Source of the DNA: CALJXB01 sp965225935 | GTDB lineage: Bacteria > Pseudomonadota > Alphaproteobacteria > Kiloniellales > JAKSDN01 | Reading direction: 5' to 3' | Assembly (NCBI GenBank): GCA_965225935.1 | Contig: CBDDCC010000015.1 | Location: 316,805-380,804, forward strand | DNA: 64,000 nucleotides | Shown here: one piece after another, positions 28,827-37,081 of the stretch | Layout of the letters: each line of letters starts with the position of its first letter | Position numbering within the stretch: position 1 is the stretch's first letter | Translations under genes and position numbers: made by a program | Notes under the pieces: model-generated | The model's database searches: none | The model's input: only the letters and a program-made list of their open reading frames with translations | Told to the model about the DNA's origin: nothing

Positions 28827-29051
28827 CCCTGTTTCGGACTATAGAGCGCCCCGGCGGGGCGGCAAACGCGGGGGGCAAGCGCTTGGCAAGACAGCCCTTT
28901 GGCCCTATGGTCCCCGAAAGCGGACAGCGGCCGGAGTCGGGCCGCGAGTGGAGTTCGCGGGCGGTCCCCGTCGGATTGGGGGCGGCCGTAGCGCGAGGAA
29001 TCCCGGCAAGGGCGCGCGAGTGATGTCAACGAGTTCGTAGGGGGCACCAAG

Positions 29052-29648
29052 ATGGCAACTATTCTCACAGATCTGGGTCGGACCGTCATCGTCGGCTTCG
29101 TGCTGGCCGTGGTCCTGTTCTTGCTCTACTGGGTGACCCAGGGCTACTCCGGCTACTTGTTCGGAGCCTTCTTCCTGCGCTGGCTGCACGTCTTGAGCGG
29201 CGTCATGTGGATCGGCCTGCTGTGGTACTTCAACTTCGTCCAGATCCCCAACATGCCCAAGATCCCGGACGAGCAGAAGCCGGCCATCGGCAAGGTGATC
29301 GCGCCGGCCGCCCTCTTCTGGTTCCGCTGGGGCGCCATGGCGACCATCGTGACCGGCCTGCTGCTGGCGCTGATGAACGGCTACCTGCTGGACGCCGTCC
29401 TGATCGGCCTCACCGACGGCGTGGCCAAGCACACCATGATCGGCATCGGCATGTGGCTGGGCGCCATCATGTGGTTCAACGTCTGGTTCATCATCTGGCC
29501 GAACCAGAAGCGCGCGCTCGGCATCGTCGAGGCCGACGCCGACACCAAGGCCAAGTCGGCGCGCACGGCCATGCTGTTCTCGCGCACCAACACCCTGCTG
29601 TCGATCCCCATGCTGTTCGCCATGGTCTCGGCGCAGAACCTCTTCTGA
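29052..29648 (+). CDS. urate hydroxylase PuuD-like membrane protein
   Basis: A 198-residue inner-membrane protein with four or five helices and the motif FLRWLHVLSGVMWIGLLWYFNF, plus ALFWFRWGAMATIVTGL, as in the membrane domain of PuuD-type proteins (Urate_ox_N). Conserved His residues in the helices could bind heme. The C-terminal cytochrome c domain of full-length urate hydroxylases is missing, and no purine genes are nearby, so a urate reaction is doubtful. A strong terminator follows at 29677. Confidence 0.7.
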   Translation: MATILTDLGRTVIVGFVLAVVLFLLYWVTQGYSGYLFGAFFLRWLHVLSGVMWIGLLWYFNFVQIPNMPKIPDEQKPAIGKVIAPAALFWFRWGAMATIVTGLLLALMNGYLLDAVLIGLTDGVAKHTMIGIGMWLGAIMWFNVWFIIWPNQKRALGIVEADADTKAKSARTAMLFSRTNTLLSIPMLFAMVSAQNLF

Positions 29649-29676
29649 GCGGCCGGCAAGCAGCGGCGGAACGGCG

Positions 29677-29717
29677 ACGGGGCCGGGCCCAAAGTGGCCC
29701 GGCCCCGTTAGCTTTTT
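29677..29717 (+). terminator. Rho-independent terminator after the PuuD-like gene
   Basis: A perfect 13-base-pair GC-rich stem (29677-29689 with 29696-29708) with a six-base loop is followed by TAGCTTTTT. It lies 28 bases past the stop at 29648. Confidence 0.9.
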
Positions 29718-29744
29718 GCGGACGCCCAACGAGCGGGCGGCGCC

Positions 29745-30365
29745 TCAATAGAGATTGGATCTCAGGTAACCCGGCATCTCGGCGTCGTGGGCCTCCACAT
29801 CGAGGTCCGGAAGCGTGGCCTTCAGCATCTGGCCCGCCGTGGGCACCTCCTTGCGGCCGCGCCGCGCCTCCGGGTCCCAGAGCTTGGCCCGGGCGAGCGC
29901 CCGGGCACACTGGAAATAGACCGAATCGATCTCGACCAGGATTACGGTCGCGGGCCGCTTGCCGCCCATATCGAAGCACGCGATCAGTTCCGGGTCCGTG
30001 GTGACGCTGGCCCGCCCGTTGATGCGCAGGGTCTCGTCGATGCCCGGAATCAGGAACAGGAGCCCGATGCGCGGGTCGACAAGGATGTTCCGCAAGGTGT
30101 CGAGGCGGTTGTTGCCCCGCCGGTCGGGAATGGCGAGTGTCCGCTCGTCGAGCACCTGCAGGAGCTGGTCCGCCGCATCGCCCCTCGGCGAGCAGTCGAG
30201 CCCGCCTGGCCCGGAGCTGGCGATGGCGAAGAAGGGCGAGCCCTCGAGCCAGCGCCGGTACTCGGGCGTGAGCCGGGAGGTCTCCTTGGCCAGGGCGCTC
30301 TTGCCCACGCTGCCATAGAGCGCCTCGAGGGCCTCGACGCTGTCGATCGTGTGGTCGTTGGGCAT
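29745..30365 (-). CDS. pyridoxamine 5'-phosphate oxidase-fold FMN-binding protein (MSMEG_1061 type)
   Basis: A 206-residue split-barrel protein with FFAIASSGPGGLDCSPRGD, LAIPDRRGNNRLDTLRNIL and IGLLFLIPGIDETLRINGRA, the core of the MSMEG_1061-like pyridoxamine-phosphate-oxidase-fold family. These usually bind FMN or F420 and act on unknown small molecules. It is not PdxH. The ATG at 30365 is preferred over one at 30404 because the family starts close to this point. It is convergent with the PuuD-like gene. Confidence 0.82.
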   Translation of the reverse strand: MPNDHTIDSVEALEALYGSVGKSALAKETSRLTPEYRRWLEGSPFFAIASSGPGGLDCSPRGDAADQLLQVLDERTLAIPDRRGNNRLDTLRNILVDPRIGLLFLIPGIDETLRINGRASVTTDPELIACFDMGGKRPATVILVEIDSVYFQCARALARAKLWDPEARRGRKEVPTAGQMLKATLPDLDVEAHDAEMPGYLRSNLY

Positions 30366-30437
30366 GGAGAGTTCGGCTCCCCCCGGGCTGAGTTTGCAAT
30401 CCATTCGAAGGGAGGAAAGTATGCCGTGCGCGGCGTC

Positions 30438-30908
30438 CTAGTCCACCGCGATCAGGGCGGCGGCGACGCGGCGGTTCTCGGCGACCAGCAGGTTGAAGGT
30501 GCGGCAGGCGGCGCCGGTCGCCATGGCCTCGACCGCCACGCCCTCGCCCTTGAGGGCCCGGCGCAGCTCCGCCGGCAGCAGGACCGCGCCGGCCCCGCAG
30601 CCGAGCAGCAGCACCTCGACCGGCGGCTCGGCCGCGCCGACGGCCTCGAGGCTCTCGGGCGTGACCGCCGCGACCTCGCGCACGCCCCAGGTCAGCGTGC
30701 GCTCGGGGAAGACCAGCACAGAGCCCTCGTAGACCGCACCGGCGATGCGGAAGCGGCCCTCGCCATAGCTCTCGACGAGCTGGCGTCCTGCGGGGCTGTT
30801 GTCGGTGATCTCCAAGTCGCTTCCGGGGGCGCCGGGCGCCCGCTCGGGCTGGGTCTCGGGCCGAGCCCGCCCCGCCCCTTCAGGCCTTGGCCGCGTCTCC
30901 GGCGTCAC
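30438..30908 (-). CDS. Mth938-like (NDUFAF3-type) protein
   Basis: A protein with an Mth938/DUF498 fold: GAVYEGSVLVFPERTLTW, LLLGCGAGAVLLPAELR and the C-terminal MATGAACRTFNLLVAENR. In eukaryotes this fold is the complex I assembly factor NDUFAF3, and alphaproteobacteria commonly carry it just after secF. The start is uncertain. The annotated GTG at 30908 overlaps the secF end by 29 bases. A TTG at 30815, right at the fold boundary with GGAAG upstream, is a good alternative. An ATG at 30995 would overlap secF deeply. Confidence 0.75.
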   Translation of the reverse strand: MTPETRPRPEGAGRARPETQPERAPGAPGSDLEITDNSPAGRQLVESYGEGRFRIAGAVYEGSVLVFPERTLTWGVREVAAVTPESLEAVGAAEPPVEVLLLGCGAGAVLLPAELRRALKGEGVAVEAMATGAACRTFNLLVAENRRVAAALIAVD

Positions 30909-31842
30909 CGGCGTCTTCGGCCGCCTCGGGCTCCTGGGCGCCGGAGGTGGCGCCGCGCACGTTGAAGTTGGCGAGCAGCGGCACCGCCAACCCAATCGAG
31001 GAATAGGTGCCGATCACCACGCCCCAGATGAGGCCGGCGGTGAAGCCGCGGATCACCGGCCCGCCGAAGACGAAGAGCGCGACGAGCGCCAGCAGGGTGG
31101 TCACGCTGGTCAGCACGGTTCGCGTGATCGTCTGGTTGATCGAGCGGTCGAGCAGATCCATCAGCGGCATCTTCTTGAACTTGCGCAGGTTCTCGCGCAC
31201 CCGGTCGAAGATCACCACGGTGTCGTTGATGGAGTAGCCGGCGATGGTCAGGACCGCCGCCAGGGTCGCTAGATTGAACTCGATCTGGGTTACGGAATAG
31301 AAACCGACGGTCGCGATCACGTCGTGCAGCAGGGCGATCAGGGCGGCCACGCTGAACTGCCACTCGAAGCGGAACCAGATGTAGACGGCGATGGCGAGCA
31401 GCGCGAGGCCGGTCGCGAGCGCGCCGGCCTGCTTCAGCTCGGCGCCCACCTTCGGCCCCACGAACTCCGTGCGCCGGTATTCCACCACCCGTTCGCCAAG
31501 CGCCTCCTTGACGATGTTGATGGCCTGGATCTGCTCGGCCTCCTCGCCCTCCTGGCGCTGCAGGTTGATCAGCACGTCGTTGGGCGCGCCGAACTCCTGC
31601 AGAGTCACCGCGCCCAGCTCCAGGTTGCCCAAGAGGGCCCGCAGCTCGCCCAGGTCGGCCGGGCCGTCGGTCTGGATCTCGATCAGGATGCCGCCGCGGA
31701 AATCGACGCCGAAGTTGAGCCCCTGCACCAGGAAGAGCGCTATCGAGGCCAGGATCATGGCGCCCGAGAACATGAGGAAGAGCTTGCGCTTGGCCAGGAA
31801 GGCCAGCTTGGGCGCGATGGTCACGTGACGGATCAGGGCCAT
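30880..31842 (-). CDS. secF: protein translocase subunit SecF
   Basis: A 320-residue inner-membrane protein with six helices and a periplasmic loop. Family marks are FGVDFRGG near residue 50, the first-loop segment, and GYSINDTVVIFDRVREN in helix 4-5. With SecD it uses the proton gradient to finish export of proteins through SecYEG. The ATG at 31842 lies ten bases after the secD stop. The C-terminus is charged and acidic. Confidence 0.96.
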   Translation of the reverse strand: MALIRHVTIAPKLAFLAKRKLFLMFSGAMILASIALFLVQGLNFGVDFRGGILIEIQTDGPADLGELRALLGNLELGAVTLQEFGAPNDVLINLQRQEGEEAEQIQAINIVKEALGERVVEYRRTEFVGPKVGAELKQAGALATGLALLAIAVYIWFRFEWQFSVAALIALLHDVIATVGFYSVTQIEFNLATLAAVLTIAGYSINDTVVIFDRVRENLRKFKKMPLMDLLDRSINQTITRTVLTSVTTLLALVALFVFGGPVIRGFTAGLIWGVVIGTYSSIGLAVPLLANFNVRGATSGAQEPEAAEDAGDAGDAAKA

Positions 31843-31852
31843 GGCCGGGCGC

Positions 31853-33421
31853 TCAGATCGGCAGGGCCTGCGGCCGCAAGCGGCGCAGCCAGAAGACCAC
31901 CAGCGAACGGGTCAGCATGATGGCGGTGAACATGGAGGTGACCAGGCCGATCGCCAGGGTGACGGCGAAGCCCTTGACCGGGCCGGTGCCGAAGGAGAAC
32001 AGCAGCACCGCCGCGATCAGGGTGGTCAGGTTGGAGTCGATGATGGTGGTGAGCGCCCGCCGGTAGCCGGCGTCGATGGCGGTGACCGGCCCCCGGCCGT
32101 TGCGCGACTCCTCGCGGATGCGCTCGAAGATCAGCACGTTGGCGTCTACCGCCATGCCGATGGTCAGCACGATGCCGGCGATGCCGGGCAGGGTCAGGGT
32201 CGCCTGGAGGACCGAAAGGGCGCCCATCATGAGGATCAGGTTGACGATCAGCGCCACGTCGGCCATGGCGCCGAACAGGCCGTAGGCGGCGGCCATGAAG
32301 ACGATGACGAGGATCAGCCCGAGGATGCTGGCGATCTCGCCGGCGCGGATGGAATCGGCGCCGAGGCCCGGCCCGACCGTGCGCTCCTCCAGGATGGTGA
32401 GCGCGGCGGGCAGCGCACCAGCGCGCAGCAGCAGGGCCAAATCCTGGGTCTCCTGCACCGCGAAGCCGCCGCTGATCACCCCGTTGCCGTCGATGATCGG
32501 CGTGCGGATACGCGGCGCGCTGATCACGCGCCCGTCGAGCACGATGGCGAAGATGCGCCCGACGTTCTCCTGGGTCGCCTTGCCGAAGCGCTTGGCACCC
32601 ACCGGGTCGAAGCGGAAGGAGACCACCGGCAGGTTGTCCTGGAAGGCGGGCTGGGCGTCGATCAGGGTCTCGCCGCTGACCATGACGCGACGCTTGATGG
32701 CGTACTCGATGGGATCGCCGTTCGCGTCCAGATCATCGGAGGGCAGAACCTCCGTTCCGGCCGGCGTCGGGTCGACGCCGGGGCGCAGCACCGACTCATC
32801 GAGGAAATGGAAGGTCAGCTTGGCGGTCTGGCCAAGCAGCGCCTTGATGCGCTCGGGATCTCGCACGCCCGGAAGCTGGATCAGGATACGCTCATCGCCC
32901 TGACGCTGGATGCTCGGTTCTCGGGTGCCGGTCTCGTCGATGCGCCGGCGCACCACCTCGATCGACTGCTCGATGACGCTGTTGCGCCGCTGGATCAGCG
33001 ACTGGTCGGTGAAGGCGATCCGGAAGGCGCCGTCCTCGCTGACGTCGATCAGCACCTCATTGCTGATGTCACGGATGAGCTGTCGCGCCTCGTCGATCCG
33101 CGCCGGATCGCGCAGGTTGAAGACCACCTCCTCGCCGTCGACGCCGAGGCCGGTGTAGCCGATCTTCTCGCTGCGCAGGCTGGCCCGGGCGGTATCCACC
33201 AGGTTGTCGAGCTGCTCCTCGATAACGCCGTCGATGTCGACCTCGAGCAGCAGGTAGGAGCCGCCCTGCAGGTCCAGCCCCAGGTTGATCTGGTCGTGGG
33301 GCACCCAATCCGGCAGCTCCGCCGCGGTCTTGGGGCTCAGGAGGTTGGGCGCGGCGAAGATCACCCCGGCCAAAAGGACGGCCAGGATCAGGAAGGTCTG
33401 CCAGCGGGGAATCTGAACCAT
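31853..33421 (-). CDS. secD: protein translocase subunit SecD
   Basis: A 522-residue protein with one N-terminal helix, a large periplasmic P1 region opening with INLGLDLQGGSYLLLEV, and five C-terminal helices with MAVDANVLIFERIREE. Length is normal for a stand-alone SecD. It is part of the yajC-secD-secF operon, with 68 bases to yajC. It partners SecF in the accessory translocase complex. Confidence 0.96.
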   Translation of the reverse strand: MVQIPRWQTFLILAVLLAGVIFAAPNLLSPKTAAELPDWVPHDQINLGLDLQGGSYLLLEVDIDGVIEEQLDNLVDTARASLRSEKIGYTGLGVDGEEVVFNLRDPARIDEARQLIRDISNEVLIDVSEDGAFRIAFTDQSLIQRRNSVIEQSIEVVRRRIDETGTREPSIQRQGDERILIQLPGVRDPERIKALLGQTAKLTFHFLDESVLRPGVDPTPAGTEVLPSDDLDANGDPIEYAIKRRVMVSGETLIDAQPAFQDNLPVVSFRFDPVGAKRFGKATQENVGRIFAIVLDGRVISAPRIRTPIIDGNGVISGGFAVQETQDLALLLRAGALPAALTILEERTVGPGLGADSIRAGEIASILGLILVIVFMAAAYGLFGAMADVALIVNLILMMGALSVLQATLTLPGIAGIVLTIGMAVDANVLIFERIREESRNGRGPVTAIDAGYRRALTTIIDSNLTTLIAAVLLFSFGTGPVKGFAVTLAIGLVTSMFTAIMLTRSLVVFWLRRLRPQALPI

Positions 33422-33489
33422 TACCAGCCGGACTTAGGTCCGCCACCCGTTTCAGTCAAGAAGCCATTTTTTGGGCGGGTCGGGCGGGC

Positions 33490-33933
33490 TCAGCTCTTCT
33501 TGCCGCCGCCGAGCAGCTTCGAGACGATGCTGCCGCCGGCCTGGGAGCCGCCGCCACCGCCACTGCCGCCACCAGCGGCCTTGTCGTCGTTGGCCGCCTT
33601 GCCGCCCTTGGCCTTGCCGGGCTCGGTCTTGGCGAGCACTTCCGAGATGGTGCCCTTGACCACCCGGACCCGCACGCCCTCGGCGATCTCCACCTGCAGC
33701 TCGGTTTCGCTCACCACCTTGGTGACCGTGCCGATCATCCCGCCCTGGGTCACCACCCGGTCGCCGCGGCGCACCGCCTCGACCATGGCCCTGTGCTGCT
33801 TCATCTTCTTCTGCTGCGGCCTGATCAGCAGGAAGTAGAAGACGACGAAGATCAGCACCAGTGGCAGCAGCGTGACGAAGGCGTCCCCGCCCCCGCCTCC
33901 GGCGGCCTGGGCGTAAGCAGGCGAAACGAACAT
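33490..33933 (-). CDS. yajC: preprotein translocase subunit YajC
   Basis: A 147-residue single-pass protein: short N-terminus, helix FVTLLPLVLIFVVFYFLLIRP at about residues 18-38, then QQKKMKQHRAMVEAVRRGDRVVTQGGMIGTV, the classic YajC core. The C-terminal about 40 residues are Lys/Gly/Ser-rich (GGGSGGGGGSQAGG), longer than in E. coli YajC (about 110 residues). It associates with SecDF. Confidence 0.95.
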   Translation of the reverse strand: MFVSPAYAQAAGGGGGDAFVTLLPLVLIFVVFYFLLIRPQQKKMKQHRAMVEAVRRGDRVVTQGGMIGTVTKVVSETELQVEIAEGVRVRVVKGTISEVLAKTEPGKAKGGKAANDDKAAGGGSGGGGGSQAGGSIVSKLLGGGKKS

Positions 33934-34125
33934 CGCGGTTTTCCTCGACCAAGAAGCGGATCAGGCGCGGACTATAGCCACCCGCCCGCGAATTGCAACG
34001 ACGGCCCGGGGGCCCGCGATCCGCCCACAGCGGCCGCCATCGGATCATTTGACGCCCCCGACTATTTGACGCCCCCGGGGCCGCCTCTTAGGCTCGGCGG
34101 CGCTTCGACGAGGAGAGCCTTCCCG

Positions 34126-34998
34126 GTGGGTCAGGACAAAGACCAGGACAAACTGCTCAGGCGCATCGCCGACGCGCTGGAGCGTCTCGCGCCCCCCGCC
34201 CCGGCATCGGCGCCGCTGGGCCAGGCCGAGGCCTTCGTCTGGCGGGCCGAGGACGGCGAGCTGGAGCCGGTGGACAAGGTCAACCGCCTCGCCCTCGACC
34301 TGCTGAAGGGCATCGAGCCCCAGGCCCAGACCCTGCTGAAGAACACCCGGCGCTTCGCCGAGGGCCTGCCGGCCAACAACGCCCTCCTCTGGGGCGCCAG
34401 GGGCATGGGCAAGTCCTCGCTGGTCAAGGCGGTCCACGGCGCGGTCAACGCCGAGCGGCGCGACGCGGGCGAGCCGGCGCCGGTGCTGGTGGAGATCCAC
34501 CGCGAGGACATCCCCACCCTGCCCCGCCTGCTGCAGCGCCTGCGCGGCGAGGCGCGGCGCTGCATCCTCTTCTGCGACGACCTCAGCTTCGACAGCGACG
34601 ACACCAGCTACAAGTCCCTGAAGGCGGTGCTCGAGGGCGGCGTCGAGGGCCGGCCGGAGAACGTCATCTTCTACGCCACCTCTAACCGCCGCCACCTCAT
34701 GCCCCGGGACATGATCGAGAACGAGCGCTCGACCGCCATCCACACCTCCGAGGCGGTCGATGAGAAGGTCAGCCTGTCCGACCGCTTCGGGCTCTGGCTC
34801 GGCTTCCACAACTGCGACCAGGACACCTTCTTCGCCATGGTCGAGGGCTACGCCGCCCACTACGGCCTCGGCATGGCGCCGGTGCGCCTCAGGGCCGAGG
34901 CCAAGGAGTGGTCGATCACCCGCGGCGCCCGCAACGGCCGGGTGGCCTGGCAGTTCATCCAGGACCTGGCCGGCCGCCTCGGCGTGCGCCTCGACTGA
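34126..34998 (+). CDS. DUF815 family ATP-binding protein
   Basis: A 290-residue AAA-type ATPase of the DUF815 family. Walker A is GARGMGKSSLVKAVH at about residues 88-102, Walker B is ILFCDDLSFD, and the segment KAVLEGGVEGRPENVIFYATSNRRHLMPRDM is diagnostic. No function is established for the family. It often sits in the yajC-tat-serS block of alphaproteobacteria, here on the opposite strand. The start is GTG at 34126 with AGGAGAG upstream. An ATG further upstream would overlap yajC antisense and lacks conserved sequence. Confidence 0.88.
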   Translation: MGQDKDQDKLLRRIADALERLAPPAPASAPLGQAEAFVWRAEDGELEPVDKVNRLALDLLKGIEPQAQTLLKNTRRFAEGLPANNALLWGARGMGKSSLVKAVHGAVNAERRDAGEPAPVLVEIHREDIPTLPRLLQRLRGEARRCILFCDDLSFDSDDTSYKSLKAVLEGGVEGRPENVIFYATSNRRHLMPRDMIENERSTAIHTSEAVDEKVSLSDRFGLWLGFHNCDQDTFFAMVEGYAAHYGLGMAPVRLRAEAKEWSITRGARNGRVAWQFIQDLAGRLGVRLD

Positions 34999-35039
34999 TC
35001 TCGGGAACAGGTCCGATTCCGGTAAGGGGCTAGAGACCA

Positions 35040-35114
35040 GATTCACCACAGAGGCTCAGAGTCACAGAGGAAGAATAGATCCACTCTGTGATCTCTGTGC
35101 CTCTGTGGTGAATC
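35040..35114. repeat. large imperfect inverted repeat between convergent genes
   Basis: Arms of about 31 bases (35040-35070 and 35084-35114) pair with one bulge and few mismatches around a short loop. The outer 16 bases of each arm (GATTCACCACAGAGGC) pair almost perfectly. The arms are less GC-rich than the genome. The position between the DUF815 and nlpD-like stops would suit a two-way transcription terminator. The CACAGAGG-rich sequence also looks like a dispersed intergenic repeat. Confidence 0.85.
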
Positions 35115-35141
35115 TCCTAGGCTTGAGCCCGCGTGACGGGA

Positions 35142-36383
35142 TCACATGTTCTGGGCGGACTGGCTGGGGCCCAGCAGCTTGGCGGGGTTGACGGCGCGGG
35201 TGCCCTTGCGGATCTCGAAGTGGAGCTGGGGGCTCATCACGTTGCCGCTGTCGCCGACTCGGGCGACCGGCTGGCCCCTGCGCACCCGGGCGCCCCGGCC
35301 CACCAGGATCTCGTCGTTGTGGGCGTAGGCGGTCATCCAGCCGCCGTCGTGCTTGATCAGCAGCAGGTTGCCGAAGCCGCGCAGCTCGTTGCCGGCGTAG
35401 GCCACCACCCCGTTCTCCGCCGCCATCACCGGGGTGCCCCGGGGGGCTGCGATGTTGATGCCGTCGTTGTGCAGCCCGCCCTTCTTGGGGCCGTAGGTCA
35501 GCAGCAGCTCGCCGTCGACCGGCCAGAGGAACTTGTCGCCGGCGCGCGGCGCGGGCTTGGGGATGGGCCCCGTGACCTCCGGCGGAGGAACGGCCCGGCG
35601 GGCCGCCGCGTCCGAGGTCGTGGCCGCCGCGTTCGTGAGCTTGCCGGCGCCCGCGCCGCTCAAGCCGGCGACCGCGGTTTCGCCGCCGCTGCCGGCGGGC
35701 AGCGCCAGCTTCTGGCCCGGCTGGATGCGGTAGGGCGCGGCGATGCCGTTCAGCTTCATGAAGGTCTTGAGATCGGCCCCGTAGCGCCGGGCGATCCCGT
35801 AGACCGTATCGCCCTTCTTCACCACGTGGACCTTGGGGCGCGGAGGTGCCGCCTGTTGCACGGCCGCCTGCTGGATCCCGGCCTGCTGAACGCCGGCTTG
35901 CGGCACCACCAGGCGCTGTCCGACGGCGAGCATGTAGGGCGGCGCCAGCTCGTTCGCCGCAATCACGTCGCGCACCGTGACGTCGTATTGCCGGGCGATG
36001 CTGTAGACGCTCTGGCCCCGGGTCACCAGGTGGCTCTTGGAGGCCGGCGCAGGGGCCTTCGCCTGGACCTGGGGCGCGCTCTGGACGGCCGGCGCGCCAC
36101 GCTCAGGCTTCGCCTTGGGCTTCGGCAGCCCGAGACCGGTCAGACGGGCCGCGATCTCGTCCAGGGTCCGGGTCGGCGCCAGTGTCGGCGCCTTTGCGAG
36201 CGGCTTGGGCGGCGGGATCGGCGGCGGATCGGGCGGGGTCGCATAGCTCCTGCCGCCGCTCCTGCCTGAAGCACAGCCGGCCATGGCCAGGCTCAGCCCG
36301 ATGGCCAGCAGGAGCGCAGCACGGCCACGCTGCCGGCGTGCCGGGCCGGCGCAACCCCACCTTCTCGCGGGCGAGGCCGTCAC
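35142..36383 (-). CDS. nlpD: NlpD-like lipoprotein, two LysM domains and degenerate LytM (M23) domain
   Basis: A 413-residue lipoprotein (lipobox AMAGC, Cys37). Two LysM peptidoglycan-binding domains follow at about 130-180 and 190-240 (HLVTRGQSVYSIARQYDV; HVVKKGDTVYGIARRYGA), and a C-terminal LytM domain at about 290-405. The LytM metal ligands are lost: the first box reads NDGIN where active enzymes have H-x-G-x-D, and the third reads QLHFE where they have HLHFE. This fits an NlpD/EnvC-type amidase activator in the outer membrane. Its start overlaps the pcm stop by four bases. Confidence 0.88.
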   Translation of the reverse strand: MTASPARRWGCAGPARRQRGRAALLLAIGLSLAMAGCASGRSGGRSYATPPDPPPIPPPKPLAKAPTLAPTRTLDEIAARLTGLGLPKPKAKPERGAPAVQSAPQVQAKAPAPASKSHLVTRGQSVYSIARQYDVTVRDVIAANELAPPYMLAVGQRLVVPQAGVQQAGIQQAAVQQAAPPRPKVHVVKKGDTVYGIARRYGADLKTFMKLNGIAAPYRIQPGQKLALPAGSGGETAVAGLSGAGAGKLTNAAATTSDAAARRAVPPPEVTGPIPKPAPRAGDKFLWPVDGELLLTYGPKKGGLHNDGINIAAPRGTPVMAAENGVVAYAGNELRGFGNLLLIKHDGGWMTAYAHNDEILVGRGARVRRGQPVARVGDSGNVMSPQLHFEIRKGTRAVNPAKLLGPSQSAQNM

Positions 36384-37081
36384 GCAGGGCTCCCGGCCGC
36401 GGGGCCCATGGCACCGCCGCGCTTGGCCTTGCGCACCGCCTTGCGCTCGCCCGGCAGCCCGTCCAGCAGGGGCACGAAGCGCACGTCGCCCAGGTCCTGC
36501 TCCACCAGCCCGTCGGCCGTGCGCAGCAGCCGCAGCAGGGTCTGGTCCCGGCCCTGGCGGCCCACCGGCATCACCATGACGCCGCCCTCGGCCAGCTGAT
36601 CGGCGAGGGTCCCGGGCACGTCAGAGGCAGCGGCGGTGACCATGATGCGCTCGAAGGGCGCCTGCTCGCGCCAGCCCTTGAAGCCGTCGCCGACCCGGGC
36701 GGTGATGTTGGAGAGGCGAAGCGCCGCGAAGCGGGCCTCGGCCTCGAGCAGCAGCGGCCGGTAGCGCTCGATGGTGTAGACCCGCCGGCAGAGCCGCGAC
36801 AGGACGGCCGCCTGATAGCCCGAGCCGGTGCCGATCTCCAGCACCTTGGCCCGCGGGCCCGCCGCCAGAGCCTCGGTCATGCGGGCCACCACCTGGGGCC
36901 GGCTCAAGGTCTGGCCGTGGCCGATAGGCAGAGCGGTGTCCTCGTAGGAGCGGTCCTGGAAGGGCTCCGGCACGAAGGCCTCGCGCGGGATCCGCTCGAT
37001 CGCCGAGAGCACCGCCGTGTCGGCGATGCCGGCCTGGCGCAGCTCCATCACCAGGCGGATCTTGCGGGCCTCGAGGGTCAT
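36380..37081 (-). CDS. pcm: protein-L-isoaspartate O-methyltransferase
   Basis: A 233-residue methyltransferase that repairs isoaspartyl residues in aged proteins using S-adenosylmethionine. Landmarks are ALPIGHGQTLSRPQVVARM, the SAM loop VLEIGTGSGYQAAVLS and the DG segment of the next strand. The ATG at 37081 overlaps the serS stop (ATGA) and the gene stop overlaps the nlpD start, so serS-pcm-nlpD are translationally chained. surE, which usually lies between serS and pcm, is missing. Confidence 0.95.
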   Translation of the reverse strand: MTLEARKIRLVMELRQAGIADTAVLSAIERIPREAFVPEPFQDRSYEDTALPIGHGQTLSRPQVVARMTEALAAGPRAKVLEIGTGSGYQAAVLSRLCRRVYTIERYRPLLLEAEARFAALRLSNITARVGDGFKGWREQAPFERIMVTAAASDVPGTLADQLAEGGVMVMPVGRQGRDQTLLRLLRTADGLVEQDLGDVRFVPLLDGLPGERKAVRKAKRGGAMGPAAGSPA

